Shown piece by piece: positions 8,960 through 17,032 of a stretch of 64,000 bases of DNA. The stretch lies in NCBI RefSeq assembly GCF_018919175.1, contig NZ_JAHLQL010000007.1, positions 62,001-126,000 on the forward strand. The letters are read 5' to 3'. The position numbers and the translations under genes are program-made. Under the pieces are notes generated by a model that saw only the letters and a program-made list of their open reading frames with translations, did no database searches and had not been told where the DNA came from. This DNA comes from Clostridium simiarum. Its GTDB lineage: Bacteria > Bacillota > Clostridia > Clostridiales > Clostridiaceae. The first letter of the stretch is position 1. Every line of letters begins with the position of its first letter.

Positions 8960-9994
8960 ATGAAAACTTTAAATAGGAAACCTTTATTTAATGAATTTGG
9001 AGATACAGAAGTTTCTAAAAAGAGACTTATAAATGGTAACACTACAAATTTAAATGATTTTAATAATATGAAATACACTTGGGCTTCAGATTGGTATAGG
9101 CAAGCTATGAACAACTTCTGGATACCAGAGGAAATAAACATGGCTCAAGATCTTAAAGACTATAAGATTCTTACCCCAGAAGAAAGAACAGCTTATGACA
9201 AAATACTTTCATTTTTAATATTCCTAGATAGCCTTCAGATGGAGAATCTCGGCAATGTAAATAATTATATAACAGCCAGTGAAGTTAACCTATGCCTAAC
9301 AATACAGGCTTTTCAGGAGGCCATACATTCTCAATCCTATAGCTATATGCTAGATACTATATGTCCCCCAGACAAAAGAAATGAGATATTATACCAGTGG
9401 AAGGATGACTCTATACTTTTAAGCAGAAATAAATTTATAGGTGATCTTTATAATGAGTTTTTAGAAAACCCTGTTCCACAAAACTTATTAAAAACCTTAA
9501 TGGCTAATTATATACTAGAAGGAATATATTTTTATTCAGGTTTTATGTTCTTTTATAATCTTGAAAGAAACTCAAAAATGCCTGGTAGCGTTCAAGAGAT
9601 AAGATACATAAATAGGGATGAAAATACACATCTATGGCTATTTAGAAATATAATTAAGGAATTAAGAAAAGAAGAACCAGAACTATTTACTAAAGAAGCC
9701 TTAGAGGACTTAAGAAACATGATGAAAACCGGAGTTGAAAATGAAATAGATTGGGGAGTATACGTAATAGGGGATAGAATCCAAGGGTTGAACAAAAAAG
9801 TAATAACAGAGTACATTCAGTATCTAGGAAACCTTAGACTAAAGGACTTGGATATGGAACCTTTGTATGAAATAACAGAAAATCCAATGCCTTGGGTGGA
9901 TTTGTACGCAGATGCTAACTCAGTTAAGACAGATTTTTTTGAGGCAAAATCCACCGCTTATGCAAAAGCAGCTATAATAGAAGACGATCTTTAA
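8960..9994 (+). CDS. nrdB: Ribonucleotide reductase class I, beta subunit
   Basis: A 344-residue radical-generating subunit, partner of the preceding alpha subunit. The di-iron ligands are visible in order: Asp in IFLDSLQMEN, Glu and His in QEAIHSQSY, Glu in ILEGIYFYSGF, and Glu and His in DENTHLWLF. The Tyr of HSQSYSYML sits at the radical position, so this is a tyrosyl-radical enzyme. It needs oxygen to form the cofactor, which in an obligate anaerobe usually means use during oxygen exposure or recovery alongside the anaerobic enzyme. It has an AGGAGG ribosome site and is co-transcribed with nrdA. Confidence 0.95.
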   Translation: MKTLNRKPLFNEFGDTEVSKKRLINGNTTNLNDFNNMKYTWASDWYRQAMNNFWIPEEINMAQDLKDYKILTPEERTAYDKILSFLIFLDSLQMENLGNVNNYITASEVNLCLTIQAFQEAIHSQSYSYMLDTICPPDKRNEILYQWKDDSILLSRNKFIGDLYNEFLENPVPQNLLKTLMANYILEGIYFYSGFMFFYNLERNSKMPGSVQEIRYINRDENTHLWLFRNIIKELRKEEPELFTKEALEDLRNMMKTGVENEIDWGVYVIGDRIQGLNKKVITEYIQYLGNLRLKDLDMEPLYEITENPMPWVDLYADANSVKTDFFEAKSTAYAKAAIIEDDL

Positions 9995-10016
9995 AGCTTA
10001 AGTCATTTAATGATGG

Positions 10017-10155
10017 AATAAACAGAGTTCTTGCCTCTAGAGGGAGTTTTTACTCCCTCTAGAGCTTAGAAATCCTTATCCCACAAGGATCTAGCCGCTC
10101 TTTATTCCCACTTTGAACAAGATGTGAGTATTAGAGCGGGAAGTCATGGGATAAA
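10017..10155 (+). repeat. Structured ~135-nt repeat, copy A
   Basis: Starts AATAAACAGAGTTCTTGCC. It forms hairpin 1 from the arms at 10033-10046 and 10053-10065. A second, larger fold has CCGCTCTTTATTCCCAC pairing with the region ending TTAGAGCGG, closed by TTATCCCA and TGGGATAA. It lies right after nrdB, where hairpin 1 can act as the terminator. Other copies lie at 42661-42797 (minus), 56349-56484 and 57497-57614. Confidence 0.8.
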
Positions 10156-10220
10156 ATAGTTCTTAAATTTAAGCAGAGTTTAATTAGAATCATTTTTCAA
10201 AGCTCAATGGTTTTAACTAA

Positions 10221-10266
10221 AAAAGCCATGGAATTTAGATAAATAAATCTAAATTCCATGGCTTTT
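10221..10266. terminator. Bidirectional terminator
   Basis: A 20-base arm, AAAAGCCATGGAATTTAGAT, pairs perfectly with its mirror across a six-base loop, with A and T runs on the two sides. It lies between the convergent nrdB and Mur-ligase-like genes and suits both. Confidence 0.85.
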
Positions 10267-10289
10267 AATATTAATTTACCTTTTTTATT

Positions 10290-11723
10290 TTATCCTTTTA
10301 TAGAGCTAAACTCCTCCACCTTTGGGATTACAACCTCAAGACATTGAGTAAATAATATTATAAATTCTCCTGCTCTAGCACTTTTCAGAGCATAAAGAAG
10401 AGCATCCTCTTCTTTATATATAACCTTCACTTTAGAAATATCAAAGTCCTTATTCTCCATAACTCCTTCCATGAGAAGTCTAGCCGCCTCTCCTTTTATT
10501 CGCCCTCTCAAATCCTCCTGCTCTCTTATTATTATGCTATCACTAAATTTTGTAGCTATATATCCAAGCTCCCTTATGTATTTGTTCTGCCGGTCTCCTG
10601 GCGCTCCTATTATAGCTGTTATATTCTTAGGATTAAAGGATTTAACTATAGTAAAAACCTCAGTAAAAGCTTCTGAATTATGTCCATAATCTAATAATAA
10701 ATTAAACTCTCCTATGTTTAATATATTCTGCCTTCCTGGGTTATTATATAAGTCACATTTAATACTCTTTAATATGTCTATTATGTCATCCAATTCATCA
10801 TGTACTTCCATTACAGCTGCTATGGCTGCCATGAGGTTTTTAACATTGCTCTTAGAAAACCCATTATGAGTAAAGGGAATATCTCTAACATCTGCTATGC
10901 TCCTGACTTCATTTTTATTAAAATAAATAATATGATTATTTTTTAGAAACATCCCTTCCTGCCCTCTATCCATATGACTTTTCATATTAACATCAAAATC
11001 TATACCAAATAGACATACTCTTTTTCTATGTTTTATAGAATCTAATAACAAAGGGCTATTAAAACAAACTATCTTCCCTTTAGGATCAAGCTCATCAAAT
11101 ATGGAGGTCTTTATTTTTATAAGATCATTTATATGGTTAATTCCCTGCATACCTATATGATCCTCTGAAATAGATGTAAATACTGCTACGCTAGCTTTTT
11201 TGTATCCAAGCCCCCTTTTAATTATTCCTCCTCTGGCAGTCTCAAGTACCGCAACCTGAACATCTTCATTACTTAAAACCATTCTGGCACTATAATAACC
11301 TGTGGTATCTCCACTTTTTATTTTATTATCTCCTATAAATATGCCTCCTGTAGAGGCTAATCCAGATACATAGCCAAGTCTAGTTAATATACAGTGAATT
11401 AATCTTACCGTAGTAGTTTTCCCATTGGTTCCTGTGACAGATATTATTGGAATAAATCCTTTATCTTTGCCGCTAAATTCACTTAATATCTTATCTATAT
11501 CACCACTATATTTGCATTTAAATATGTTCTCATCTAAGAAGATAGAGTTTTTTCCATAACCAATAATTAAAGAATTATCTTCACTTTCAATCACCGGTAT
11601 TCCCTCTAATTCACATTGCTCCTTAACATTATATAAGTGATCCTCTTTAATAATCTTATTACCCTTAATAAATATAGATTTATTACCTTTTTCTTCAAAA
11701 ACCCTTCTATTTTTAAGTGTCAT
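10290..11723 (-). CDS. Mur ligase family protein, CphA C-terminal-like
   Basis: A 477-residue ATP-dependent ligase of the Mur superfamily. The ATP loop VTGTNGKTTT is at residues 96-105. The central-domain sequences (ETARGGIIKRGLG, SISEDHIGMQG) and the C-terminal domain (NPGRQNIL, LLDYGHNSEAF, IGAPGDRQN) closely resemble the Mur-like half of cyanophycin synthetase. The ATP-grasp half that starts cyanophycin chains is absent here and no partner gene is adjacent. It may ligate amino acids onto another acceptor or work with a distant ATP-grasp protein. Only about 90 unassigned residues precede the ligase core. The product is unknown. Confidence 0.8.
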   Translation of the reverse strand: MTLKNRRVFEEKGNKSIFIKGNKIIKEDHLYNVKEQCELEGIPVIESEDNSLIIGYGKNSIFLDENIFKCKYSGDIDKILSEFSGKDKGFIPIISVTGTNGKTTTVRLIHCILTRLGYVSGLASTGGIFIGDNKIKSGDTTGYYSARMVLSNEDVQVAVLETARGGIIKRGLGYKKASVAVFTSISEDHIGMQGINHINDLIKIKTSIFDELDPKGKIVCFNSPLLLDSIKHRKRVCLFGIDFDVNMKSHMDRGQEGMFLKNNHIIYFNKNEVRSIADVRDIPFTHNGFSKSNVKNLMAAIAAVMEVHDELDDIIDILKSIKCDLYNNPGRQNILNIGEFNLLLDYGHNSEAFTEVFTIVKSFNPKNITAIIGAPGDRQNKYIRELGYIATKFSDSIIIREQEDLRGRIKGEAARLLMEGVMENKDFDISKVKVIYKEEDALLYALKSARAGEFIILFTQCLEVVIPKVEEFSSIKG

Positions 11724-11989
11724 AGCTACACCTTCTTTGCTTTTATATATAACCCTTTAGTTATATAAATCTCTAAAAATAGAAAATTTATACCTAAGAT
11801 AAAAAAATTAGATCCACAAATCCTTTGAAAAGTGTTGTTTTATACATTAATAAACATAATAAATACACCTCAATTACCATTAAGATTCACTAAAATTTTT
11901 CCATACTAGATTATTTAGAAAAACCTTGTAAACGTTATCTAGTCTGTGAAAATCAAAGCTAAATGCTTTTAATTATACTGTAACCTCTA

Positions 11990-12018
11990 TTGACATATAT
12001 GCATATTATTGTTATATA
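11990..12018 (+). promoter_or_regulatory. Promoter of the GAPDH gene
   Basis: TTGACA at 11990-11995, a 17-base spacer and TATATA at 12013-12018 make a near-consensus housekeeping promoter. Transcription should begin near 12025, inside the palindrome that directly follows. Confidence 0.7.
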
Positions 12019-12062
12019 TAGTGTAGCACATATATATTATATAATATATATGTGCTACACTA
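12019..12062. promoter_or_regulatory. 44-bp perfect palindrome (operator or 5' hairpin)
   Basis: The half from 12021, GTGTAGCACATATATATTAT, is followed directly by its exact reverse complement to 12060, and two more bases pair on each side. It covers about -6 to +37 relative to the expected start site and lies 67 bases before the GAPDH start codon. Position and symmetry fit a repressor operator or an mRNA-stabilising hairpin. No U-run follows, so it is not a classical terminator. Confidence 0.75.
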
Positions 12063-12128
12063 ATTAATCCAATATGATTGTTTTATATTTTTACATAATG
12101 TTAATTAATATTAATGGGAGGAAAAAAT

Positions 12129-13175
12129 ATGTCTATAAAAGTTGCTATTAATGGATTTGGAAGAATAGGAAGGTCGGTGCTTAGGATCGCTCAGGATAGG
12201 CTTTGTGATGATGTGGAGATAGTTGCTATTAATGCAAGAGCCACTAGCGAAACTCTAGCTCATCTTTTTAAATACGATTCTTGCTACGGAAGATTTAACG
12301 GTGACATAGACACTAAAGAAGACTCAATGATAATAAACGGTAAAAGCATAAAAATATGTAGAGAAAGTGATCCTGAAAATTTACCTTGGAAAGACATGGA
12401 TATAGATATAGTTGTAGAATCCACAGGAGTTTTCAAGGATAAGAAAAACCTTATGAAGCATATAAAGGCCGGAGCTAAAAAGGTTATATTAACAGCTCCT
12501 GGAAAGGATGAAGATATAACTGTAGTTATGGGGGTTAATGAAGAGGATTTGGATATAAAAAAACATTCTATAATTTCCAATGCATCTTGTACAACAAATT
12601 GCCTTGCTCCTTTTGCAAAGGTTTTAGATGATAAATTTGGAATAGTTAAGGGGTTAATGACCACCATACATTCCTATACAAACGACCAACAACTATTGGA
12701 CAAGAATCATAAGGATTTAAGACGTGCAAGAGCTGCAGCAGAGTCAATAATTCCAACTACTACAGGTGCAGCAAAAGCTGTAGGTAAAGTTCTTCCAAAC
12801 CTTGATGGTAAACTAAATGGATTCTCCTTAAGAATACCTACTGCCACAGTTTCAATGACTGATTTAGTTTGTGAACTTTCAAAAAAAGTAACTGTAAAAG
12901 AAGTTAACAACGCTTTCAAAGAAGCCTCTATAGGATCTATGAAAGGCATACTTGGATATTCAGAAGAACCTCTAGTATCTATAGATTACAAAGGTGATGA
13001 AAGATCTTCAATAATAGACGGGCTCTCCACCATGGTTATGGAAGGCAATATGGTAAAGGTGGTTTCCTGGTATGATAATGAATGGGGATATTCTTGTAGA
13101 ATCGTAGATCTTGTAAACTACTTGGCAGAACAAATACAGAAAAATTCAGAAGGTAACATTGAAATGGCTGGATAA
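12129..13175 (+). CDS. gap: Glyceraldehyde-3-phosphate dehydrogenase
   Basis: A 348-residue phosphorylating GAPDH linking glyceraldehyde 3-phosphate and 1,3-bisphosphoglycerate. NAD-fold motif INGFGRIGR at residues 7-15; catalytic Cys154 in NASCTTNC; catalytic His181 in TTIHSYT; C-terminal WYDNEWGYS. The residue that normally reads out NAD (Asp32 in the N-D-L-T motif) is replaced: the protein has VAINARATSE, with Ala36 at that place, as seen in enzymes that accept NADP. It may therefore be the anabolic or dual-cofactor form rather than the main glycolytic one. The start at 12129 follows GGGAGG; no pgk or tpi gene is next to it. Confidence 0.9.
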   Translation: MSIKVAINGFGRIGRSVLRIAQDRLCDDVEIVAINARATSETLAHLFKYDSCYGRFNGDIDTKEDSMIINGKSIKICRESDPENLPWKDMDIDIVVESTGVFKDKKNLMKHIKAGAKKVILTAPGKDEDITVVMGVNEEDLDIKKHSIISNASCTTNCLAPFAKVLDDKFGIVKGLMTTIHSYTNDQQLLDKNHKDLRRARAAAESIIPTTTGAAKAVGKVLPNLDGKLNGFSLRIPTATVSMTDLVCELSKKVTVKEVNNAFKEASIGSMKGILGYSEEPLVSIDYKGDERSSIIDGLSTMVMEGNMVKVVSWYDNEWGYSCRIVDLVNYLAEQIQKNSEGNIEMAG

Positions 13176-13199
13176 CAGCAATTCTCTAACCTAAATAAA

Positions 13200-13242
13200 C
13201 TTCCAGTTTTTGTTTAAACCTCAGCAAAACAAAAACTGGAAG
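13200..13242. terminator. Bidirectional terminator
   Basis: CTTCCAGTTTTTGTTT pairs with AAACAAAAACTGGAAG around a short loop, between the convergent GAPDH and adenine deaminase genes. Confidence 0.8.
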
Positions 13243-13261
13243 CCATTTATATTTAACCTTA

Positions 13262-14998
13262 TTATTCTACAATATTTATAAAATCAAACTTAGTAACATC
13301 AAACAAACCCTTATCAGTTATCTTTAAGGTTGGAATTACAGGTAAAGACAGAAAAGATAAAGTTAAAAATGGATTAAAGTTAATACTAGGCGCTATTTCG
13401 CCTATAGCTTCATGTAACTTATTAAGTTCTGAAACTACTTCCTTTAAGCCTCTGCTTGTTATAAGCCCTGCAATCTCTAGTTGTATAGATGCAAGAACTT
13501 TCTTATCTTTAACTACTATTATTCCTCCACCTATCCTTTGAAGTTCCTCTGTTGCAAAAACCATATCCTCATCATTGCATCCACTAACAATCATATTATG
13601 AGAGTCATGGGCTATAGTGGTGGCTATGGCACCGGATTTAATATTTAATCCCTTAATAACTCCAAGTCCAATGTTTCCATTACCTTTATGTCTTTCTATA
13701 ACTGCTATTTTAATTAAGTCTTTTTCTATATCTCCAATGAATTCTTCAGTGTTATTTAATTCATCAATATTAATCTTTAAGTGGTTACTCTCTAATTTAT
13801 TAGGTATAATCTCAATAACATTTAACTTTTTCTTATGCTTTAAGTTGATTTTAAAACTCTCCTTATCAATCTTTGGAAGAGTTATGCTATTCTTAAAATC
13901 ATATATATAATTATTTTTCTCCATCTTATGTAAAAGCTTATTATCTTTTACCACTAACTGGCCATTTTTATAAACAGAATTTATTTTAAAACTCTCTAAG
14001 TCATCTAATATTATAAAATCAGCTATAAATCCAGGAGCAATGGCACCTTTATGTTTTAAATTATAACATTCCGCCGTATTAAGTGTAGACATTTGTATAG
14101 CGGTTTCAGGTTTTAACCCATGTTCAATAGCCATTTTAATTGATTGATCTATACTTCCATTTTCAATTAAGTCATCTATATGTTTATCATCTGTACAAAA
14201 ACAAACCCTTCTAGAATTAGCTATATTAGTAGCCTTAATTAATTCTTTAAGATTTTTCGCCACAGTACCTTCTCTTATAAGTACATACATACCTCTTCTT
14301 AATCTATCTATAACTTCCTCTGCATTATGACATTCATGATCAGTAGTAATATTAGCCGTAGTATAAGTATTAATCATATCTTCACTAAATCCTGCACCAT
14401 GTCCATCTATTACTAATCCCTTTTCTCTTGCATCCCATATCTTATTAATCATATTCTCATCACAATTTAAAACTGCTGGAGAATTCATAACCTCTGCTAG
14501 TCCTAAAACCCTATCTCTTTCATATAAAGGCAATAAATCTTCACTTTCTAGCTTTGCACCTGAGCTTTCAAAAGCTGTAGCAGGAACACACGAAGAGAGC
14601 ATAAAGTAAAAATCCAAAGGCAGCTTATGACTTAAATTCATCATAAGCTCTATACCCTTAGTACCTAAAACATTTGCTATCTCATGAGGATCTGTAATCA
14701 TGGAAGTTATCCCATGAAGAAGTGCTACTTTATAATATTCATTAGGGGTTGTTAGAGAAGATTCTATGTGAGCATGAGCATCAATAAGGCCTGGACATAT
14801 ATATTTATCCGTACCATCTATAGTAACTTGCCCATTATAATTTCCAAGACCTACAATGTATCCATTCTTTATGGCTACATCACCAGTAAATATATCACTT
14901 TGAAATACATCCACAATATTTATATTCTTAATAACTAAATCGCATACTTCATGCTTTGCCGCTGCTCTTATTTGTTCCATAAAAGTTTTTTTATTCAT
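13262..14998 (-). CDS. ade: Adenine deaminase
   Basis: A 578-residue metal-dependent amidohydrolase converting adenine to hypoxanthine and ammonia, a purine-salvage step. The metal-binding motif HAHIESS lies near residue 75, followed by TDPHEIANVLG, IDGHGAGFS near 200, TTDHECHNAEE near 220 and FCTDDKHIDDLI near 270. The distinct C-terminal domain (IAHDSHNMIVSGCNDEDM) is typical of the AdeC family. Length is normal for the family. The ATG is preceded by AAGGTGG. A purine riboswitch sits in the leader, so expression should follow purine supply. Stands alone. Confidence 0.93.
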   Translation of the reverse strand: MNKKTFMEQIRAAAKHEVCDLVIKNINIVDVFQSDIFTGDVAIKNGYIVGLGNYNGQVTIDGTDKYICPGLIDAHAHIESSLTTPNEYYKVALLHGITSMITDPHEIANVLGTKGIELMMNLSHKLPLDFYFMLSSCVPATAFESSGAKLESEDLLPLYERDRVLGLAEVMNSPAVLNCDENMINKIWDAREKGLVIDGHGAGFSEDMINTYTTANITTDHECHNAEEVIDRLRRGMYVLIREGTVAKNLKELIKATNIANSRRVCFCTDDKHIDDLIENGSIDQSIKMAIEHGLKPETAIQMSTLNTAECYNLKHKGAIAPGFIADFIILDDLESFKINSVYKNGQLVVKDNKLLHKMEKNNYIYDFKNSITLPKIDKESFKINLKHKKKLNVIEIIPNKLESNHLKINIDELNNTEEFIGDIEKDLIKIAVIERHKGNGNIGLGVIKGLNIKSGAIATTIAHDSHNMIVSGCNDEDMVFATEELQRIGGGIIVVKDKKVLASIQLEIAGLITSRGLKEVVSELNKLHEAIGEIAPSINFNPFLTLSFLSLPVIPTLKITDKGLFDVTKFDFINIVE

Positions 14999-15001
14999 CT
15001 A

Positions 15002-15043
15002 GTAATCCACCTTGTAAAAATATTTAACCTCCGTGGACTAAAT
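15002..15043 (-). promoter_or_regulatory. Possible ribosome-site-masking hairpin
   Basis: On the transcript, UAGUCCAC just after the riboswitch can pair over eight bases (one G-U) with GUGGAUUA, which covers part of the ade ribosome site. This would be a translation-level switch. Pairing was found by eye only. Confidence 0.4.
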
Positions 15044-15113
15044 TCTTCATAGTTATACTATTTACGGTAGTATAGTAGAAACGCTAAACCCATATTGCTT
15101 AGCTTATACGAAG
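15044..15113 (-). ncRNA. Purine riboswitch, guanine class
   Basis: On the transcript strand the aptamer reads CUUCGUAUAA at the 5' end and CUAUGAAG at the 3' end, pairing as a seven-base P1. Hairpin GCUAA/UUAGC carries loop AAUAUGG, and hairpin AUACUA/UAGUAU carries loop CCGUAAA. GUUUCUAC joins the two hairpins. These match all conserved blocks of the family. The discriminating base before P1 (AACUAUG) is C, which marks the guanine/hypoxanthine class rather than the adenine class. It controls adenine deaminase, whose product is hypoxanthine. Confidence 0.88.
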
Positions 15114-15319
15114 GTTATTGTTATATATTATATTTAAGCACTAGCCTTATGTCAAAGCTAATTCTATGATTATAACTAAATAACCCTTAAAACACCTTCA
15201 TATTCTTATGATATTTAAATAATAACTTCCAAAAATATAATCAGTTGATATATATTTATTTTAGATCTTTAAGGCAACACACTTGGATTTTTATTTGATA
15301 AAGTACCTTTCAAAAAACA

Positions 15320-15898
15320 TTATACGGTAATAGTAACACTTGCTCCCTTTTCTTTGTTTTCTTCCATAAGTTTAACTATATCCTCCATAGTCATTATGCT
15401 AATCCTTATATCACTATTTTTATGCAACTTATTTATATACTCAGTAGCGTTTTTGTGTATGCTACCAGTAGTAATTATAATTCCCTTTTTAATGCTTTCA
15501 GAAACCATAGCACCCACAAGCTTCTGGCATATAACTCTCCCTATAACAAAATCCTCTTCCTCCACATGTTTTAACTCTTCCTCTGATTCAGAATTATATC
15601 TCTTACATTCAACAAATATTTCTTCACCATCATCACAAGTAAGAATTAAATCTTTTCCTTCATCATTTTTATATTCAGTTAATTCAACACTTGAATAATC
15701 CCCAGATGCCTCAAATAGCCACTTACAAAATGCCTCAAACTCATACCCTGTCATGTTTTCAATTCTTTCCTTAGTTATGTCTATTAAAATCTGCTCATCC
15801 TTATGTTTGTATTTACTTATTTTACTAACTATATATTCTATGCCCTTAACTGCGTAGATACAGAGTAACATTATTATTGTACCTTTTAACATATTCAA
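15320..15898 (-). CDS. Membrane-anchored Mrr-like restriction endonuclease domain protein
   Basis: About 192 residues. A hydrophobic segment near the N-terminus (LKGTIIMLLCIYAV) should anchor it in the membrane. The rest matches the Mrr_cat restriction-endonuclease fold: MTGYEFEAFCKWLFEASG, then the catalytic pattern D83...E97-x-K99 (KDLILTCDDGEEIFVECKRY) and a downstream Q in VICQKLVGA. Related membrane-tethered proteins are thought to act on foreign or damaged DNA, but their role is not settled. The start is taken as the TTG at 15898, six bases after AGAGGTG. There is no methylase partner, so it is not a classical restriction system. Confidence 0.75.
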   Translation of the reverse strand: MNMLKGTIIMLLCIYAVKGIEYIVSKISKYKHKDEQILIDITKERIENMTGYEFEAFCKWLFEASGDYSSVELTEYKNDEGKDLILTCDDGEEIFVECKRYNSESEEELKHVEEEDFVIGRVICQKLVGAMVSESIKKGIIITTGSIHKNATEYINKLHKNSDIRISIMTMEDIVKLMEENKEKGASVTITV

Positions 15899-16048
15899 AA
15901 TTATCACCTCTATAAGCAATTATTGCCAAGTTAAGCTTTTTTAATTCCATGATAATTTCTTTTCGTGATTTTCTTTTCCTGATTGAATGGTATAAAATAA
16001 TTATATCCCAGTTAAAAATGATTATTTTGAAATTAAAGGAGAGTAATA

Positions 16049-16381
16049 ATGGATCTATACAAAAAAATATTAGAAGTAGGTAGAAATGAGCTTCTAATAG
16101 ATGAGTTAAATGACCTTATTGAATATGATGATTTATCCATATCAAATATAGAATCTGGATTAAGCTTATTAATAAAAACCGCAACTGCAGAACAAATTTA
16201 CTCTATTCAAGAATCAATGCTAAACTTATCCACATCAATTATGTATAAATGTTCAATTGATGTGGATAAATTAGATTTAGATATACTAGAAAATTCATTA
16301 TCTAAACTAAAACATTCTTCTTTAGAAAATGCATTAGTATCCTCTAAATCACTTAATAATCTTCCCTTGCTTCATCTCTAG
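16049..16381 (+). CDS. Small unknown protein, overlaps the ABC gene tail-to-tail
   Basis: Family not recognised. The 110-residue product starts at an ATG behind a strong AAAGGAGAG site, so translation is likely. It is acidic and Leu/Ser-rich, with helical repeats such as ELNDLIEYDDLSISNIESGL, and has no membrane segment or Cys cluster. Its last 33 bases overlap the end of the convergent ABC ATPase gene, so the C-terminus may be a chance extension after loss of the original end. A 15-base inverted repeat carrying two consensus DnaA boxes lies inside the gene at 16226-16269. Confidence 0.6.
   Translation: MDLYKKILEVGRNELLIDELNDLIEYDDLSISNIESGLSLLIKTATAEQIYSIQESMLNLSTSIMYKCSIDVDKLDLDILENSLSKLKHSSLENALVSSKSLNNLPLLHL
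16226..16269. promoter_or_regulatory. Inverted pair of consensus DnaA boxes
   Basis: TTATCCACATCAATT at 16226-16240 and its exact reverse complement at 16255-16269 are separated by 14 bases. Each arm begins with the full DnaA box TTATCCACA. It lies within a coding region, far from any visible origin genes. Confidence 0.6.
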
Positions 16382-17032
16382 TACTCTGTCGGACATCCAC
16401 TCTACAACCTTACGGTCATGGGAAATAAAAAGGTAAGATATAGATTGGGTTTTCTTTAAGTCTTTTAATATATGTAAAATTTGTGCCTGTACTGAAATGT
16501 CTAGCATAGATGTTGCCTCGTCCAAGATTAGAACCTTAGGATTCAATAGCAGTGCTCGACATATAGAAAGACGCTGGATTTCACCACCACTAACCTGATG
16601 AGGGTAACGTTCCAATAAGGAATCATTCAGTTTTACCTTATATAAGGTCTGTGCAATAATCTCTTCAGAATATGTTTTTTCATAAAGTCCAAAAATCTTT
16701 AGAGGCTCAATCATACTTTTCCCCAATTTCATAGAAGGATCAAAAAATGACTGTGGTCGTTGGGAAATCAGCTGAACCTCTTTTCTAAAAGGAAGCATTT
16801 GTTTTCCGCTAAGTCCCCTATAGTTCTTCCCTTTATATAATACCTCACCACTGTCCGCGGGAATCAGTCTTAACAAAATACGTGCTAGAGTGCTTTTGCC
16901 ACATCCACTGGGTCCCATGAGGCCAAGAGTTTCTCCTTCTTTAATTGTAAGGCTCACATCCTGAAGTGCAGAAAAGGACTTTCCCCGCCACCCTTTACGG
17001 AATGTTTTACAGATTTCACGTGCTTCAAGCAT
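16349..17032 (-). CDS. Nik/Opp-type ABC importer ATPase 2
   Basis: A 227-residue ATPase, last gene of a five-gene peptide/nickel-type importer. Walker A GPSGCGKST at 39-47, signature VSGGEIQRL near 147, Walker B VLILDEATS near 167 and switch SHD near 200. Compared with OppF it lacks the C-terminal solute-specificity extension, like NikE. The start ATG overlaps the end of the preceding ATPase by 8 bases, a sign of coupled translation. The operon is preceded by a cobalamin riboswitch. Confidence 0.88.
   Translation of the reverse strand: MLEAREICKTFRKGWRGKSFSALQDVSLTIKEGETLGLMGPSGCGKSTLARILLRLIPADSGEVLYKGKNYRGLSGKQMLPFRKEVQLISQRPQSFFDPSMKLGKSMIEPLKIFGLYEKTYSEEIIAQTLYKVKLNDSLLERYPHQVSGGEIQRLSICRALLLNPKVLILDEATSMLDISVQAQILHILKDLKKTQSISYLFISHDRKVVEWMSDRVLEMKQGKIIK

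Noticed and set aside
12008..12024. NrdR-like TTATATATAG upstream of the GAPDH gene
   Set aside because: Only one box, its first conserved C is missing, and there is no second box at 31 bases. Explained by the AT-rich -10 region.
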